The notes: generated from the sequence alone by a model not told the origin. Positions 52,735 through 61,933 are shown, counted from the first letter of the stretch. The stretch: 64,000 nucleotides of DNA from Chryseobacterium polytrichastri (GCF_900142445.1 NZ_FRAV01000009.1:62001-126000); one strand, 5' to 3'. Numbers and translations: made by a program.

Positions 52735-53769
52735 ATGAAGAAATTTCTAAGCAGCAAGAAGAACATAAACATCCTTCTGGGAGGACTTTTATTCGTTGTT
52801 TTTGTACAAGGAGTTTTCATAGCCAAATTATTTTCTGAAAGAGATAATAAAAACTATGAGGTGAACCTTGTAAAAATAAACACTGAAAAAGACAGTGTAG
52901 ATTACTTAAAAATGAAAACAGATCTGGGGCTTGTAGACCAAACTGTTGCTCAACTTAATTCATTCTTAAAATCAAAAGATATTTCGAATGAAAAGCTAAC
53001 AATTCTTAGCAAAGACAGTATTTCAAGTTCAGTGTATCTGGCGAAACAATCTAACCGATACAGCCAATATTTAATGGACTTACAGAAAAAATTAATGCAA
53101 GTTCCATTGGGAATGCCTACAGAAGGTCATATCTCATCAAACTTCGGAGTTAGAAAAAATCCTATCCCTTTTAAAACAGTTTACGCCTCTGTAAAATCAA
53201 ATGTAGGATCAGAATCAAAACCAACAGCTGTTGCCGCAGTTTCAAAACCTGAAGTAAAAGCAGAACCCGTTGAAAAAATAATTGAATTAACAGACAGCTA
53301 CGGAAATAAAAGAGAAGTAAAAGTAATGGTTACGCCGAAATCAGCGCCTGTTGCTTCGGCCCCAGCTACCACTTCTACAAAATCTATTGCCAGTAATTCT
53401 AACTCAGGATCTAAAGCGCCTGTTGAAAAAAACAATCCACCCGCTGAGGCAGATCAAATGCAATTCCACAAAGGATTGGATATTGGTGTTGCTTTTGGGA
53501 CCGATGTTATCGCAACTGCTGCTGGGACCGTTATTTTCTCAGGTCAAAAAGGAGGTTACGGAAACTGTGTGATCGTATCTCACGGAAATGGACTCGCTAC
53601 ATTATACGGACATTTATCTCAATTGGTAGCGAAAGTAAATGAAAAAGTAAAAGTAGGCCAGGTGATCGCAAAATCCGGAAATTCCGGACGTTCTACAGGA
53701 CCCCATCTTCATTACGAAGTACACAAAAACAATACGCCGGTAAATCCGAAATTGTTTATGAATTTATAA
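52735..53769 (+). CDS. M23-family metallopeptidase with an interrupted LytM domain
   Basis: 344 residues: an N-terminal membrane anchor (about 11-30), a coiled-coil stretch (about 35-125) and a C-terminal LytM zinc peptidase domain. Zinc ligands are His245 and Asp249 (HKGLDIG) and His326 (GPHLHYE), with His293 in LYGHLS as catalytic base. The domain start GHISSNFGVRKNPIPF (131-146) is separated from MQFHKGLDI (242-250) by a 95-residue low-complexity Pro/Ala/Ser/Lys insert. Cell-wall hydrolase or activator role inferred. Closed by a strong terminator. Confidence 0.9.
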   Translation: MKKFLSSKKNINILLGGLLFVVFVQGVFIAKLFSERDNKNYEVNLVKINTEKDSVDYLKMKTDLGLVDQTVAQLNSFLKSKDISNEKLTILSKDSISSSVYLAKQSNRYSQYLMDLQKKLMQVPLGMPTEGHISSNFGVRKNPIPFKTVYASVKSNVGSESKPTAVAAVSKPEVKAEPVEKIIELTDSYGNKREVKVMVTPKSAPVASAPATTSTKSIASNSNSGSKAPVEKNNPPAEADQMQFHKGLDIGVAFGTDVIATAAGTVIFSGQKGGYGNCVIVSHGNGLATLYGHLSQLVAKVNEKVKVGQVIAKSGNSGRSTGPHLHYEVHKNNTPVNPKLFMNL

Positions 53770-53789
53770 AAAATGATTATGCTTGATAG

Positions 53790-53828
53790 AGTTTCGGCGG
53801 CACCTTTGGTGCCGCCGAAACTTTTTTA
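53790..53828 (+). terminator. Strong GC-rich terminator after the M23 gene
   Basis: A perfect 15-bp stem around TTTCGGCGGCACC / GGTGCCGCCGAAA, 3-base loop, then TTTTTTAT. Confidence 0.93.
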
Positions 53829-53843
53829 TATTAGAAGAAAGAA

Positions 53844-55010
53844 TTATTGAATAATTTTAATCGTCCCTTTTGGATGATTTGATGACCCATCTGCTTTCAG
53901 GATATTTGAATAAATAATATTCTTATTATAATCCTGAACATTCACAACGTTGATACCAAGCTTCGGCTCTTTCCAATAGACCATAAAGACATTTATAGAA
54001 ACTTCTGTTGCATAGTATTCAACGGTATCTGTAATTCCACCTGCTCCTACAAAAGACATTGTTTTATTATCTTTAAAATCTAAAACAAATTGAGTGGTTC
54101 CAAAGTTCACTTCTACTTTTCGTCCGATGGCTGGATAAGGTGATCTTAAATCCCAATTCATTTCGCCCAAGAAAACTTTAACCCCCATCGTCAATTCATC
54201 TTTTCCAGGAAGATTTGGATATTTTGCTACCATAAAATTCACAATCGACTCTGAAGTTTTATTTTCTGTGACTGCTTTCTTATAATTTTCAAGATAATTT
54301 TTAACAAAATCAAGAGCAGTTGGTGAGAGAGACTGTTTTGCAAAATGTGAAGGGACAACCTGTGTAGGATTCAATGCTTTCATAGCATCAATTTGCCCTA
54401 TCCACTCGTCAATTGCTTTTTGATTTTGTGTATCCGCCATCCAGAGATGAGAATCTACAGAAACTGAAATACCACCTACAACTGTTTTCAAAGAAGGAAC
54501 CCAAAGAAAACTATGCGCAGAATCATCAGGATTTTGTTTAATCTCAATTTTATTCCCTTCCAAATCAGGAATTGAATTTACTGCTTCCGGAATAATAATC
54601 TCTGAAGGTGCATCTTCTTTTAGTTGAGGTTTCCAAACTGCCAGTTTATCATCTTTTGAAGCCGAAATAAGATAAGCCGTTTGTGCAGTGGAAATAATTC
54701 TCACATTGGGAAAAGCTTTCTTAATAACATCCAATCCAAGATAAAAATCGGGGTCGCTGTGCGAAATAAAAACTGTTTTCAGATTCTTTCCGGTTGCTTT
54801 AATTTCCTTTACAAGTTGTTCAGCATATTGCTTTTGAAACTGCGCATCAATAAGTATTGCCTCTTTATCTCCATAAATAATGGTTGAGGTAATTGGAAAA
54901 ATCGCTTTTGAACCCGGATTATACACTTTGATCTTCAAGTTTCCGGCAAATACAACACTTACAAAACTCAATAAGGTGAGTAGTGATAATAATCTCTTTC
55001 CTAACATCAT
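53844..55010 (-). CDS. Exported metallo-beta-lactamase-fold hydrolase
   Basis: 388 residues with a signal peptide (about 1-22, ending FAG). The MBL motif is HSDPDFYLG (His84, Asp86, Asp88): the second His of HxHxDH is Asp and the last is Phe, a variant seen in some MBL subgroups. The second ligand appears as His in DDSAHSFLW and the last as VVPSHF. The substrate is unknown. It is the third gene of the Rrf2/NmrA unit, 12 bases after the oxidoreductase. Confidence 0.82.
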   Translation of the reverse strand: MMLGKRLLSLLTLLSFVSVVFAGNLKIKVYNPGSKAIFPITSTIIYGDKEAILIDAQFQKQYAEQLVKEIKATGKNLKTVFISHSDPDFYLGLDVIKKAFPNVRIISTAQTAYLISASKDDKLAVWKPQLKEDAPSEIIIPEAVNSIPDLEGNKIEIKQNPDDSAHSFLWVPSLKTVVGGISVSVDSHLWMADTQNQKAIDEWIGQIDAMKALNPTQVVPSHFAKQSLSPTALDFVKNYLENYKKAVTENKTSESIVNFMVAKYPNLPGKDELTMGVKVFLGEMNWDLRSPYPAIGRKVEVNFGTTQFVLDFKDNKTMSFVGAGGITDTVEYYATEVSINVFMVYWKEPKLGINVVNVQDYNKNIIYSNILKADGSSNHPKGTIKIIQ

Positions 55011-55022
55011 TGTCTTTCTTAA

Positions 55023-55676
55023 TTAGTAAGCAGCGGTAAAACGCTCACGAATGTGGTTATTTTGCTCCAATTCATCAACCAAAACTACTGCAACATCTTC
55101 TACAGAAAGAATGCTTCTTCCCTCTTCATTTACCACAGGAGTTTCTAAAGAAGTTCTGTATTTTCCTGTTCTTGTTCCTACATTCGCTTGATTCATTTCA
55201 ATGGCAGGGCTAAAGAATGTCCAGTCTAATGTGCTGTTTTCTTTAATTTTATTTAAATAATCTCTTGCTGCCGTTGCCCCTGGTTTGTAAGCTTCAGGAA
55301 AATTTGGAGTGTCTACAATCTGAATATTCTCAGGCGTGTAAAGACTTCCTGCTCCACCTACAACGATTAATCTTTTAACACCTGAGTTTTCAACTGCTTT
55401 CTCAATGTTTTCAGAACCTGTAAGGAAATCGTTATAAAGATTTGGGTTCGTCCAACCTGCGTTGAATGTGCTGATAACAGCATCACTTCCTTTTAATGCT
55501 TCTGCTAATTCATCAATGTTATTGATATCGATACTTTTGGCAGATACTTTGTCATTCTGTTCCACTTTAGAAGCATCTCTCACGATAGCTTCTACCGCAT
55601 ATCCTCTGTTTGCTAATTCGTTTACGACTTGAGTTCCAACAAATCCTGTTGCCCCAATTACTGCTACTTTTTTCAT
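55023..55676 (-). CDS. NAD(P)-binding oxidoreductase (Rrf2-linked NADH-flavin reductase-like)
   Basis: 217 residues. The atypical SDR fold has the nucleotide motif VAVIGATGFVGTQVV (about 4-18), RDASK, AVISTFNAGW, then LIVVGGAGSLY. It lacks a Tyr-x-x-x-Lys pair, as in the NmrA-like/COG2910 group. It lies downstream of an Rrf2 regulator, the arrangement that gave the family its name, and is probably controlled by it. Confidence 0.87.
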   Translation of the reverse strand: MKKVAVIGATGFVGTQVVNELANRGYAVEAIVRDASKVEQNDKVSAKSIDINNIDELAEALKGSDAVISTFNAGWTNPNLYNDFLTGSENIEKAVENSGVKRLIVVGGAGSLYTPENIQIVDTPNFPEAYKPGATAARDYLNKIKENSTLDWTFFSPAIEMNQANVGTRTGKYRTSLETPVVNEEGRSILSVEDVAVVLVDELEQNNHIRERFTAAY

Positions 55677-55734
55677 ACTATTTTATTTTAAATTAATTGT
55701 AATAAATATTGTTACATTTAGATATAAAAAAATT

Positions 55735-56145
55735 TTAATCAAACTGATCTGTGAATTGCTCCAATGACTTATCTCCTAAAAATTTTACTACTAACTGATC
55801 TGTTTCTACAAACAAATCATTCAGATGATTATTGATTTCACGGCCGACGCTGCAAACAGGATTCGGATTATTATTCTTTTTTCCTAACACTTCAGAATTT
55901 TTCACTGCTGAATAAATTTCAGAAATCGTTATAGAATCTGCACCTTTTGAAAGCTGACTTCCACCCTCTTTACCTTTTCGGCTTGTAATTAGACCTGCTT
56001 CTCTAAGAACACTGATCTCTTTACGAACAACCGCCGGATTTATATTAATACTGCCCGCCATCCACTCAGAAGTTAGCCACTCCTGCGGACTTTTAGCCAG
56101 TAAGGTCATAATATGTATCGCCGTAGCAAATCTTGTATTGTTCAT
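55735..56145 (-). CDS. Rrf2-family transcriptional regulator
   Basis: 136 residues from the ATG at 56145 (MNNTRFATAIHIM): winged helix-turn-helix (about 25-60, NPAVVRKEISVLREAG) and the wing GLITSRKGKEGGSQL. Only one cysteine (VCSVG) is present, so it lacks the three-Cys cluster site of IscR/NsrR and probably senses something else. The longer start at 56172 is rejected because it lies inside a consensus promoter. It is the first gene of the unit with the oxidoreductase and the MBL enzyme. Confidence 0.88.
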   Translation of the reverse strand: MNNTRFATAIHIMTLLAKSPQEWLTSEWMAGSININPAVVRKEISVLREAGLITSRKGKEGGSQLSKGADSITISEIYSAVKNSEVLGKKNNNPNPVCSVGREINNHLNDLFVETDQLVVKFLGDKSLEQFTDQFD

Positions 56146-56158
56146 CTTAATTACATGG

Positions 56159-56189
56159 CAAAGATACATCAATTTTTAAATGTAACAAA
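56159..56189 (-). promoter_or_regulatory. Promoter of the Rrf2/NmrA/MBL unit
   Basis: TTTG, 19 bases, TATCTTTG on the minus strand, a full consensus match. It ends 13 bases before the chosen Rrf2 start, so the leader is very short. An Rrf2 autoregulatory site may overlap it. Confidence 0.75.
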
Positions 56190-56211
56190 TTTTATTACAG
56201 TTAAAATTTTC

Positions 56212-57162
56212 TTAAAGAATTAATTTATCCAAATCCAACAGTAAATAATTGATATTCTGATTAATCGTTCGTGTAGCCGACTGCATTTGATTCAGCATTG
56301 CTGCTCTATTATGAAGATCATCCGACCTGTAATACCCGCCATCACTAAAAATAACAGACTGATCAGCTTGTATTTTATTATCATCAAACTGATAATGCAA
56401 CCACCTTTCTTTCATACTCTGAATAATAGAATGGGCCTCTTTATTTGAAAATTTCTTCTCGGTATACATATACCAAATAAAGGGTGGAAAGTTCGGAGAC
56501 TCTAATTTCTCTCTCCAAACATCTCTTAAAAGATTTCTTGAATGTACAAATTCCACCTTCTTTCCTTTCGGATTAAGCGTAGCCAATCCAAAGCCTGCTC
56601 CCAAAGCTCCCCCACCAATATCGATGGCGCTACTCCAGGCATCATCTTTTACAATTCCACCTGCGATAGAGGCTGCAGCACCCGCAACAATAGAATATAA
56701 GATCAATTTCTTACTTTTAGAATCATTCAGATTATCTACATAAGATCCAATTTGGGCAACGCGCTCACCTTCACAGTCAAATTCTGCCGCAACAGCATCT
56801 AATTCCGTTAGAGAAATGGTTATTTTACTATTGATAATGGTTTTAAGCTGTAATACTTTAACCTGAGAAGTTAGAGAAGAATCTTTTTTAAGTTCTATAA
56901 TTTTATGCACCTCATCCAGATTACCCAGTGCATTCAAGATCAAAATGCTCTGATCAGAAAACATCGGCTTCAAATCTTTATTGGCTAATACAATAGAATC
57001 TGAATTGTAAGAAGGTAATTTATAGGAATAATTATATTGAAAAGGAGCTTTACAATAGCTGTCTTTTAACGTAAGGATATTCTGCTTTATCGCCTGGTTT
57101 TTCTTAGAAACACAGGATGTTATTACACTAAAAACAGTTAAAAGGTAAAATATTTTTCTCAT
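56212..57162 (-). CDS. Hypothetical lipoprotein
   Basis: 316 residues. Signal peptide with lipobox ITSC (Cys17). Residues about 155-200 contain a small hydrophobic stretch, AGAAASIAGGIV followed by DIGGGALGAGFGLATL, that may insert in a membrane. The C-terminal part is helical (EAHSIIQSMKERWLHYQ). I do not recognise the family. It is a single gene 40 bases from the Rrf2 promoter. Confidence 0.72.
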   Translation of the reverse strand: MRKIFYLLTVFSVITSCVSKKNQAIKQNILTLKDSYCKAPFQYNYSYKLPSYNSDSIVLANKDLKPMFSDQSILILNALGNLDEVHKIIELKKDSSLTSQVKVLQLKTIINSKITISLTELDAVAAEFDCEGERVAQIGSYVDNLNDSKSKKLILYSIVAGAAASIAGGIVKDDAWSSAIDIGGGALGAGFGLATLNPKGKKVEFVHSRNLLRDVWREKLESPNFPPFIWYMYTEKKFSNKEAHSIIQSMKERWLHYQFDDNKIQADQSVIFSDGGYYRSDDLHNRAAMLNQMQSATRTINQNINYLLLDLDKLIL

Positions 57163-57234
57163 TCGGGTTTGTATTATTTGTGTAAAAATAGAATTAACCT
57201 TAGTTGATTAACGCTATACGAATATAATGAAATA

Positions 57235-57267
57235 AAAAAATTTACCCGAAGCTCAGGTAAATTTTTT
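57235..57267 (-). terminator. Intrinsic terminator of the FKBP gene
   Basis: Perfect AAAAAATTTACC / GGTAAATTTTTT stem with a 9-base loop; U-run on the minus strand, 20 bases past the stop. Confidence 0.88.
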
Positions 57268-57286
57268 ATTGATAAGTAAGGTAAGA

Positions 57287-57721
57287 TTATTTAATCCCCA
57301 ACAACTCTACGATGAAAACAAGTGTACTGTTTGGTCCGATATCTTTGCTCACTTCTTGCTCTCCATACGCTAAGTGTGCAGGAATGATTAATCTCCATTT
57401 GCTTCCTACAGGCATTAATTGAAGTGCTTCTGTCCATCCTTTAATTACTTTATTCAAAGGAAAAGAAGCTGGTGTTCCTCTTTTTACAGAGCTGTCGAAA
57501 ACCTTGCCTCCAATCGTAGTTCCGTGGTAGTGACATTTAACCATAGATTTAGGACCTGGTTTTGCACCATCTCCTTCGGTAATGATCTCATACTGCAAAC
57601 CACTTGGCAACTGCACTACGCTTTCTCTTTTACCATACTCTTCCATGTATTCCTTACCATCGTTAAGGTTCTTCTCTGCCAATTCTTTTTTACGCTTAAA
57701 TAACAAGTCTGCTACTCCCAT
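57287..57721 (-). CDS. FKBP-type peptidyl-prolyl cis-trans isomerase
   Basis: 144 residues without a signal peptide, so cytosolic. The N-terminal helix (about 1-35) leads into an FKBP domain: VKCHYHGTTIGGKVFDSS, FPLNKVIKGWTEALQLMPVG, WRLIIPAHLAYGEQ and STLVFIVELLGIK. Key active-site residues are present. It probably assists protein folding. A TATCTTTG box lies just upstream. Confidence 0.93.
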   Translation of the reverse strand: MGVADLLFKRKKELAEKNLNDGKEYMEEYGKRESVVQLPSGLQYEIITEGDGAKPGPKSMVKCHYHGTTIGGKVFDSSVKRGTPASFPLNKVIKGWTEALQLMPVGSKWRLIIPAHLAYGEQEVSKDIGPNSTLVFIVELLGIK

Positions 57722-57738
57722 AATTGATTTTTTTTTTA

Positions 57739-57746
57739 CAAAGATA
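57739..57746 (-). promoter_or_regulatory. Candidate -7 element of the FKBP gene
   Basis: TATCTTTG on the minus strand, 17 bases before the start. The nearest TTG is 25 bases further, slightly too far. Confidence 0.5.
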
Positions 57747-57899
57747 AGATTTTGTAGATGGAAGAGTGAAGCAAGAGGATGGAAGTTTTGGACCCGTATA
57801 ATTGCTCTTATTTTCCAGCTCTCAAAAAATTCAAATAAGTTTAATGTTGTCGTAACACATATCTCGGAACTTGGCGTTATAATTGAATTTAAAAACTAA

Positions 57900-58898
57900 A
57901 TGCCAGATCCAGTAAAATATAACAAGAAATTTGACGAACTCAACGAGGAGGAAAAAGTACTTCTGGAAGTCTGCAAAAAAAGTATTGCAGATTTTGTAGA
58001 GCAATCTTCTTTAATAAGTGACGTTAACCACGCTACAAGAAATGCGCATGCTAAAACCTATGCCGTTCTAAAAGGTGAATTCATTATAGATCCCAATATT
58101 CCCAATGAGCTAAAGCAGTTTTTTGACAAGGAAAAATTTGATTTAACCATAAGGCTTTCCAATGCTCATTTGAAAATTAAAAATCCTGAGAGAGACATTC
58201 CTGCGTATGGTTTTTCGGTAAAAATAAAAGATGAAAACGGAAGTTTAATTGCCAATTATCCTTTGGTGAATTTCCCGTTGTTTCCAGTGAATTCCGTGAG
58301 TACTTTTTTGAAATTATTTACTTCGGTTAATCGGTTTTTTGTAAAAAAATGGAGTTCATTTTCTTTAATGATGCAGGTTTTAAAAATCATTCCATCCACC
58401 TTAACAGGTTCGTTTATAAAGAATGCTTTCAAGCTATGGACTAAAAGAAATGATTTTTTTCTGTCTTTTGATTATCATTCGGTTGGAGCCTATCGTCTAG
58501 GAGATCATATGATTAAAATAAAACTGAGTCCAAAAGGAGTAGATAAGAACTTTGGAAAGAAAGTAAAGACTAAAGAAGCCCTTGAAGATTATTTTAAGTC
58601 AAATGATTTTACAGCCGATATTCTTATTCAGGTTTGTTATGATCTAAAAAAACAACCCATCAATAAACTGAATGTTGAATGGAAAAAAGCTCCGTTTATT
58701 AAAATCGGAGAAGTAAAAATAGAGAAAGACTCACTTCTTAATCCTCGCTCTTGTGAAAATGAGTTGTTATCTTTTAATCCGTTTGAAAATAAACCTTTCT
58801 TCCAACCGGTCGGGAGAATACAGAAACTCCGAAATGAAGCCTATAAAGTGTCTCTACAAACTAGGTTGAAGATCAATAAGCTTTTGAAATATAAATAA
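57900..58898 (+). CDS. Catalase-fold heme protein (catalase-related family)
   Basis: 332 residues, shorter than classical catalases (about 480). The distal block TRNAHAKTYAVLKGEF places the catalytic His at position 50. GFSVKIKDENGSLIANYPLVNFPLF corresponds to the distal Asn segment, and YRLGDHMIKIKLSP and LSFNPFENKPFFQPVGRIQKLRNEAY match the catalase C-terminal core. The flap and C-terminal domains are missing. It may be a peroxidase or fatty-acid-peroxide-acting member rather than a true catalase. Monocistronic. Confidence 0.78.
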   Translation: MPDPVKYNKKFDELNEEEKVLLEVCKKSIADFVEQSSLISDVNHATRNAHAKTYAVLKGEFIIDPNIPNELKQFFDKEKFDLTIRLSNAHLKIKNPERDIPAYGFSVKIKDENGSLIANYPLVNFPLFPVNSVSTFLKLFTSVNRFFVKKWSSFSLMMQVLKIIPSTLTGSFIKNAFKLWTKRNDFFLSFDYHSVGAYRLGDHMIKIKLSPKGVDKNFGKKVKTKEALEDYFKSNDFTADILIQVCYDLKKQPINKLNVEWKKAPFIKIGEVKIEKDSLLNPRSCENELLSFNPFENKPFFQPVGRIQKLRNEAYKVSLQTRLKINKLLKYK

Positions 58899-59109
58899 GG
58901 AAGGTGAATGGTGAATTTTGCTTCGCAAGTGAATGGTAAATTTTTGGAAAGTTTCGAGATTTCAGATTTGAGGGAGAATTTGTTTATTTTTTTAACGCAG
59001 AGTTCGCTAAGTTTTTTTTGAAATGATTATGTGTATTTTCGTTCGCGAAGGCATTTCATTCAGCAATGTTCATTAATGATTATGATTAAAAATCAATTTT
59101 CCAATCAAT
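58899..59109. repeat. Possible dispersed repeat fragment
   Basis: The stretch around 58992-59071 (ACGCAGAGTTCGCTAAG, then CGTTCGCGAAGGCATTTC) resembles intergenic repeat sequence I recall from related genomes. It contains a GAAATG ... CATTTC inverted repeat and no ORF. Confidence 0.35.
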
Positions 59110-59138
59110 AAAAAAGGCTCTACAATATGTAAAGCCTT
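59110..59138 (-). terminator. Intrinsic terminator of the Ter cluster
   Basis: AAGGCTCTACA / TGTAAAGCCTT stem (one mismatch); the minus-strand product ends in a U-run. It lies 29 bases beyond the terC stop and marks the end of the Ter/Tel unit. Confidence 0.82.
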
Positions 59139-59166
59139 CATGTATTTTATTTAATGATAATTGATA

Positions 59167-60210
59167 TTATCCTTCAATTTTATTTTCTTCGTCTTTCTCC
59201 TTATCAGGAAATATAATTGATAAAAGAACCGAGATTACCAATACTCCACCCACGATTCCTAATGAAACTGGTGATGAAATGTGAATCCATGGTGCTATTA
59301 GCATTTTAACCCCGATGAAAGATAAGATAATGGCTAAACCATATGGCAACTTGCTGAACATATGAATGAAGTTCGCCAACAAGAAATACAATGATCTAAG
59401 ACCTAAGATTGCAAAAATGTTTGATGTATACAAGATAAACGGGTCATTTGAGATTGCAAAGATCGCCGGAATTGAATCCACTGCGAAAAGTACATCCGTA
59501 AATTCTATAACCGCTACAACCACCAAAAGAGGAGTTGCCATTTTGATTCCGTTTTGAACGGTGAAAAATTTATCCCCAACATAATTATCTGAAACTTTCC
59601 AGAATCTTTTGATCAATCTTGCCCCGGCAGTATTGCTGTAATCTTCATCATCATCATCGTCACCGCCTCCCCAAGATTTGATACCTGCATACACAAGAAA
59701 CAAACCGAAAAGTACCATGACAATATTAATCTGAACAGCTTTCCCTAAAATAGTCATCTCAGGTAAATACGTTAAGTTGATAAGACCAACGCCTGCAAAA
59801 ATAAATATCGCTCTGAATATCAAGGCTCCAATAATTCCCCAAAACAATACCTTATGATGAAGGTGTTTAGGAACCTTAAAGAATCCGAAAACAAGGATAA
59901 ATACAAATAAATTATCTACTGACAGTGCTTTTTCAACCCAATACGCTGCTTGGTATTGTGTGAATTTTTCCACCGCTAGTGCGTGGCTTCCGGGACCTAA
60001 ATCTGAGTTATAAACCCAATACACAACGCCCGAGAAAATCATAGACAGCGAGATCCATACCACTGACCAAATCGTAGCTTCCTTAGAGGAAACTTCGTGA
60101 CTCTTCTTATTGAAAACCCCTAAATCCAGGAGTAACATGATAACCACCGTTATCGCAAATCCCCAGACCAGGCCAGGGTGTAATTCTAAAATACTTTGAT
60201 GTTGTTCCAC
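59167..60210 (-). CDS. terC: TerC-family integral membrane protein
   Basis: A multi-helix inner-membrane protein (about 347 residues) linked to tellurite resistance and metal homeostasis. TerC signatures are LSVDNLFVFILVFGFF (about 90-105) and FTDVLFAVDSIPAIFAIS (about 210-228), with conserved Asp residues in the membrane. I chose a GTG start at 60210 (VEQHQSILELHPGLVW) because it matches the family N-terminus; the ATG at 60258 adds 16 residues. The acidic cytosolic loop (GGDDDDDEDYSN) may bind metal. It is the last gene of the Ter/Tel unit. Confidence 0.9.
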   Translation of the reverse strand: MEQHQSILELHPGLVWGFAITVVIMLLLDLGVFNKKSHEVSSKEATIWSVVWISLSMIFSGVVYWVYNSDLGPGSHALAVEKFTQYQAAYWVEKALSVDNLFVFILVFGFFKVPKHLHHKVLFWGIIGALIFRAIFIFAGVGLINLTYLPEMTILGKAVQINIVMVLFGLFLVYAGIKSWGGGDDDDDEDYSNTAGARLIKRFWKVSDNYVGDKFFTVQNGIKMATPLLVVVAVIEFTDVLFAVDSIPAIFAISNDPFILYTSNIFAILGLRSLYFLLANFIHMFSKLPYGLAIILSFIGVKMLIAPWIHISSPVSLGIVGGVLVISVLLSIIFPDKEKDEENKIEG

Positions 60211-60296
60211 TATATATGTGTTTTTATATGATAAAAGCAATAACTGTATGATACACAATTATTGCCGTTTTAATTATTTTATTGATTTATAATTTC

Positions 60297-60905
60297 TTAC
60301 AAATATTTTTGCTGAACGGTCTTTATCGTTTCTTCCAATTTTTTGTCCGCTGTAGGATCTCCAATTGCATTGAATTTCCATTCTCCATTTCTCTTATAAA
60401 AAACGCCCATTACCATAGAAACATGACCTTTAAAAGATGCATCATTCGCAATGTCATATTTAGCAAAAACCTCTCTTACATTTTTAGGGCTTCCTTCATA
60501 AATACGGATAGAAGCAAAAGGAATGGTTCCAAAATCCTGACCTCTATAACTATTCAATACCATTGCAACATGCTCTACACTCGCATCCAATTGACTAAAA
60601 TCAACCGTGATTACTTCATTATCAAAACCATCATCTCCATCTACATCACCTGTTAAATCATCTCCACTGTGCTTTACAGAACCGTTTTTAGATTTTAGGT
60701 TTCCGAAATAAATTACTTCTGTAGCATTTTTATTCGAATCATATAAAATACAGCTTCCATCTAAATCTACTGCTTCTTTTTTAGTCCCAAAAAAACCTTT
60801 TTTCTCAATTGCTCCCCAGTTGATTCCCACGCAAGCTTGCGTAAGAGCCGACCCGTTTTCCTTCGTAAGGTTTATTCTTTGACCTTTTTGTAAGTTAATA
60901 GCCAT
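60297..60905 (-). CDS. TerD-family calcium-binding stress protein (copy 1)
   Basis: 202 residues. Ca-binding TerD motifs: DLDGSCILYD (about 48-57) and HSGDDLTGDVDGDDGFDNE. It lies between terC and a gene of unknown function, and has a C-terminal extension of about 15 residues compared with the second copy. TerD proteins act with TerC and TelA in a membrane-linked response to tellurite, phage and other stress. Cytosolic; no signal peptide. Confidence 0.9.
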   Translation of the reverse strand: MAINLQKGQRINLTKENGSALTQACVGINWGAIEKKGFFGTKKEAVDLDGSCILYDSNKNATEVIYFGNLKSKNGSVKHSGDDLTGDVDGDDGFDNEVITVDFSQLDASVEHVAMVLNSYRGQDFGTIPFASIRIYEGSPKNVREVFAKYDIANDASFKGHVSMVMGVFYKRNGEWKFNAIGDPTADKKLEETIKTVQQKYL

Positions 60906-60973
60906 CTTTTAATGTTTAGTTATTTATTATTTTTTATTGATAGAATGCCAAAAACAATTAGCCCTTCTACTTT

Positions 60974-61918
60974 TTAATTATTTAAATTTAAATTCAACAT
61001 GGCGCGAAGAATATTGGTTTCTTCATTCACATCAAATATTTTATTCATAATATCTACGTTTTCGAGATTTCGAAGATAATCTTTCAATACAGCATCTACA
61101 TCGCCCGGCAAGGTTCGTTTTCTTTCGTGAATGGTTTCTTCCAATTCTTCATTTTTTCTTTTCAACTGATTAATGATCGAAGCTTGATTAGATTCATTTT
61201 CAGAAGTATCTAAATCAGACAATTCATCATCAACCAAATACATTTTCCTCTCCTCAATACTAAAAATAAAATGCTCATCAGACTGAAAGATCTTGAACAA
61301 TTCATATTCATCTCTTCCGATACGATACCCACACACGAAACGAACTTTAAAACTCTGTATATTAAGTTTCCCCAATAATTTTCTTTCTATCAGATAATCC
61401 TGATATTGGTAAGAAGGAACTGTCTTTGCCTTTAATTTCGACTCATCAGCTTCCGTTCTGTAAAATTCTGCTGCATATCTTTTGTGAAAATATAAAACAT
61501 CATTCCAATTCAGTGTAAATTTATCCTCTGTAAGATCTTTATACAGGTTTCTTAAATGTTGAGAAAATATACCACTGTAGATTTTCCTGTCCGTTTCAAA
61601 ATTATCAACTTTCTTTTCCTCGAAAGCTTCAATATATTGATTATTAATATTAATCTCGTTAATAACAGCCAACAGATCATTTTCCTTTTTCTTTTTGATC
61701 TTGGTTAGCAATTCTATTAAACTATCGGTATACTGAAGGTGAAAAAGCTCAAGTTTACTGTAATCTAACGTCTTATTTTCCTGAAATAAATTGTGTATAA
61801 TATCTGTTTTAATATAGATTGATATTATGTCAACATTTTCAAAAAAATTAGAGAGAAGTTTAAGCTTGGTTAATCTTCTTTTACTTTGAGATAGTATGCT
61901 TACAGCTTCATCATCCAC
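60974..61918 (-). CDS. Conserved-context protein of unknown function in the Ter cluster
   Basis: 314 residues, no signal peptide, mostly helical. The N-terminal half (SKRRLTKLKLLSNFFENVD and FNT-like acidic stretches) and the coiled-coil region (about 245-275, SIINQLKRKNEELEETIHER) suggest a scaffold or sensor. Position and 15-base spacing after telA show it is part of the same transcript. I do not recognise the family, so its role is inferred only from context. Confidence 0.72.
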   Translation of the reverse strand: MDDEAVSILSQSKRRLTKLKLLSNFFENVDIISIYIKTDIIHNLFQENKTLDYSKLELFHLQYTDSLIELLTKIKKKKENDLLAVINEININNQYIEAFEEKKVDNFETDRKIYSGIFSQHLRNLYKDLTEDKFTLNWNDVLYFHKRYAAEFYRTEADESKLKAKTVPSYQYQDYLIERKLLGKLNIQSFKVRFVCGYRIGRDEYELFKIFQSDEHFIFSIEERKMYLVDDELSDLDTSENESNQASIINQLKRKNEELEETIHERKRTLPGDVDAVLKDYLRNLENVDIMNKIFDVNEETNILRAMLNLNLNN

Positions 61919-61933
61919 CTTAATACCTTGTTA

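Noticed and set aside
60282..60656. A 124-residue plus-strand frame opposite terD copy 1
   Set aside because: A shadow of the coding strand; the TerD motifs on the other strand are convincing.
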